From: Betaproteobacteria bacterium | GTDB lineage: Bacteria; Pseudomonadota; Gammaproteobacteria; Burkholderiales; SHXO01 | DNA length: 39,459 nucleotides | Direction: 5' to 3' | Assembly (NCBI GenBank): GCA_025356655.1 | Contig: JANXRW010000016.1 | Location: forward strand, 1-39,459 | Shown here: piece by piece, positions 39,095 through 39,459 of the stretch | Numbering within the stretch: the stretch's first letter is position 1 | Layout: every line of letters starts with the position of its first letter | Program-made: the position numbers and the translations under genes | Notes under the pieces: model-generated | The model's database searches: none | What the model was told of the DNA's origin: nothing | What the model saw: the letters and a program-made list of their open reading frames with translations, nothing else

Positions 39095-39459
39095 TCACGA
39101 ATCCTCCTCGGGATGCCGCAGGGCGTAGCCCACATCGCCTGGAGGTCGATGTAGCCGTGCCGCATCACTTGGTGCCCGGGCGGTGGATCGTTGCTCCGGC
39201 CCAGGTAGCCGGCTGCGGGCCAAACGCTCGCGCAAGTGCCCCACCACCCGCAGGCGCACGAGCAGGTGGAACGGTCGCACGATGTACCCCAGGAAATCCA
39301 CACCGTCGCTCAACAACTGCATCCGCTCCCGGCGCGGGTTCAGCCGAAGGGCCAGGTGCTCGTCCAGGAAGGCCTCGATCGCCGCCTTCCAGGCTTGCAG
39401 TTCCTCGGGAGCGCGGGCGAGCAGCACGAAATCGTCGCAGTAGCGCAGGTGCTGACAGC
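39095..39459 (-). CDS. C-terminal part of a reverse transcriptase (gene continues past the right edge)
   Basis: The visible 120 or so residues contain the catalytic RT motif YCDD (39443-39432) in HLRYCDDFVLLARAPEE. About 50 residues on comes DGVDFLGYIVRP, the FLGY/W block that follows the palm in bacterial RTs of group II-like and diversity-generating-retroelement type. LRVVGHLRERLA then resembles the start of the thumb. The last 35 residues or so are Arg/Pro-rich and do not look like the usual C-terminal helices, so the 3' end may be truncated or shifted. The stop is at 39095, 83 bases upstream of pyrC on the same strand. The RT class and any template repeat, maturase or partner gene cannot be judged from this side. 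Confidence 0.75.
   Translation of the reverse strand, partial: CQHLRYCDDFVLLARAPEELQAWKAAIEAFLDEHLALRLNPRRERMQLLSDGVDFLGYIVRPFHLLVRLRVVGHLRERLARSRLPGPEQRSTARAPSDAARLHRPPGDVGYALRHPEEDS

Noticed and set aside
38205..39128. Open frame opposite pyrC (307 codons)
   Set aside because: Antisense to a complete dihydroorotase; composition reflects GC-rich codon use, not a protein family.

Overview
The window is GC-rich, densely coded chromosomal DNA from a gammaproteobacterium. The gene order rnpB - mraZ...ftsZ - lpxC - dciA/M23 - secA - argJ - Nudix/ThiE matches the Pseudomonas-type arrangement as I remember it. The pilB-pilC-pilD-coaE-zapD-yacG order is also a gammaproteobacterial one. MurE carries the DNPR motif of meso-diaminopimelate enzymes, and LpxC implies a lipopolysaccharide outer membrane. 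I cannot name the species; an Ectothiorhodospiraceae/Chromatiales-like lineage is a guess from gene order only.

Layout, left to right. (1) 1-1903: remains of a mobile element on the minus strand, made of an apparently intact DDE transposase followed, with overlapping stop and start, by a broken DUF4338 (DruA-like) gene. (2) 2015-8775, plus strand: a consensus promoter, a CNNM/CorC membrane protein, the type IV pilus assembly ATPase, platform protein and prepilin peptidase (pilB, pilC, pilD), coaE and zapD. (3) 8839-10092, minus strand: a GAF-SpoIIE phosphatase gene placed between zapD and yacG. (4) 10241-10946, plus strand: yacG and a small unknown protein. (5) 10943-18669, mostly minus strand: a Nudix-ThiE fusion, a DUF815 ATPase, argJ, secA, an M23 peptidase, divergent dciA, and a 63-residue membrane protein. 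(6) 18707-37232, minus strand: lpxC and a complete dcw cluster, transcribed mraZ-rsmH-ftsL-ftsI-murE-murF-mraY-murD-ftsW-murG-murC-murB-ddl-ftsQ-ftsA-ftsZ-lpxC. (7) 37233-39011, minus strand: the mraZ control region, rnpB (RNase P RNA) and pyrC. (8) 39095-39459: the 3' end of a reverse transcriptase gene running off the right edge.

How it works together: the dcw block encodes peptidoglycan precursor synthesis (MurB-G, MraY, Ddl), septal synthesis (FtsI, FtsW) and the divisome (FtsL, FtsQ, FtsA, FtsZ). ZapD (FtsZ bundling) and LpxC (lipid A commitment step) lie in the same window. Many neighbours overlap by four bases (ATGA or GTGA), which suggests translational coupling. Two such junctions read CTGA, which points to CTG start codons for rsmH and perhaps for the Nudix-ThiE gene.

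The best regulatory signal is upstream of mraZ: a near-consensus sigma-70 promoter whose -10 box runs into five GTGG units at an exact 10-base period, which is the expected form of a MraZ operator. The accessory signals are at the two edges: the transposase/DUF4338 pair on the left and the reverse transcriptase on the right. Both are cut by the window, so any larger system they belong to cannot be judged here. I saw no tRNA gene, rRNA gene or CRISPR array.
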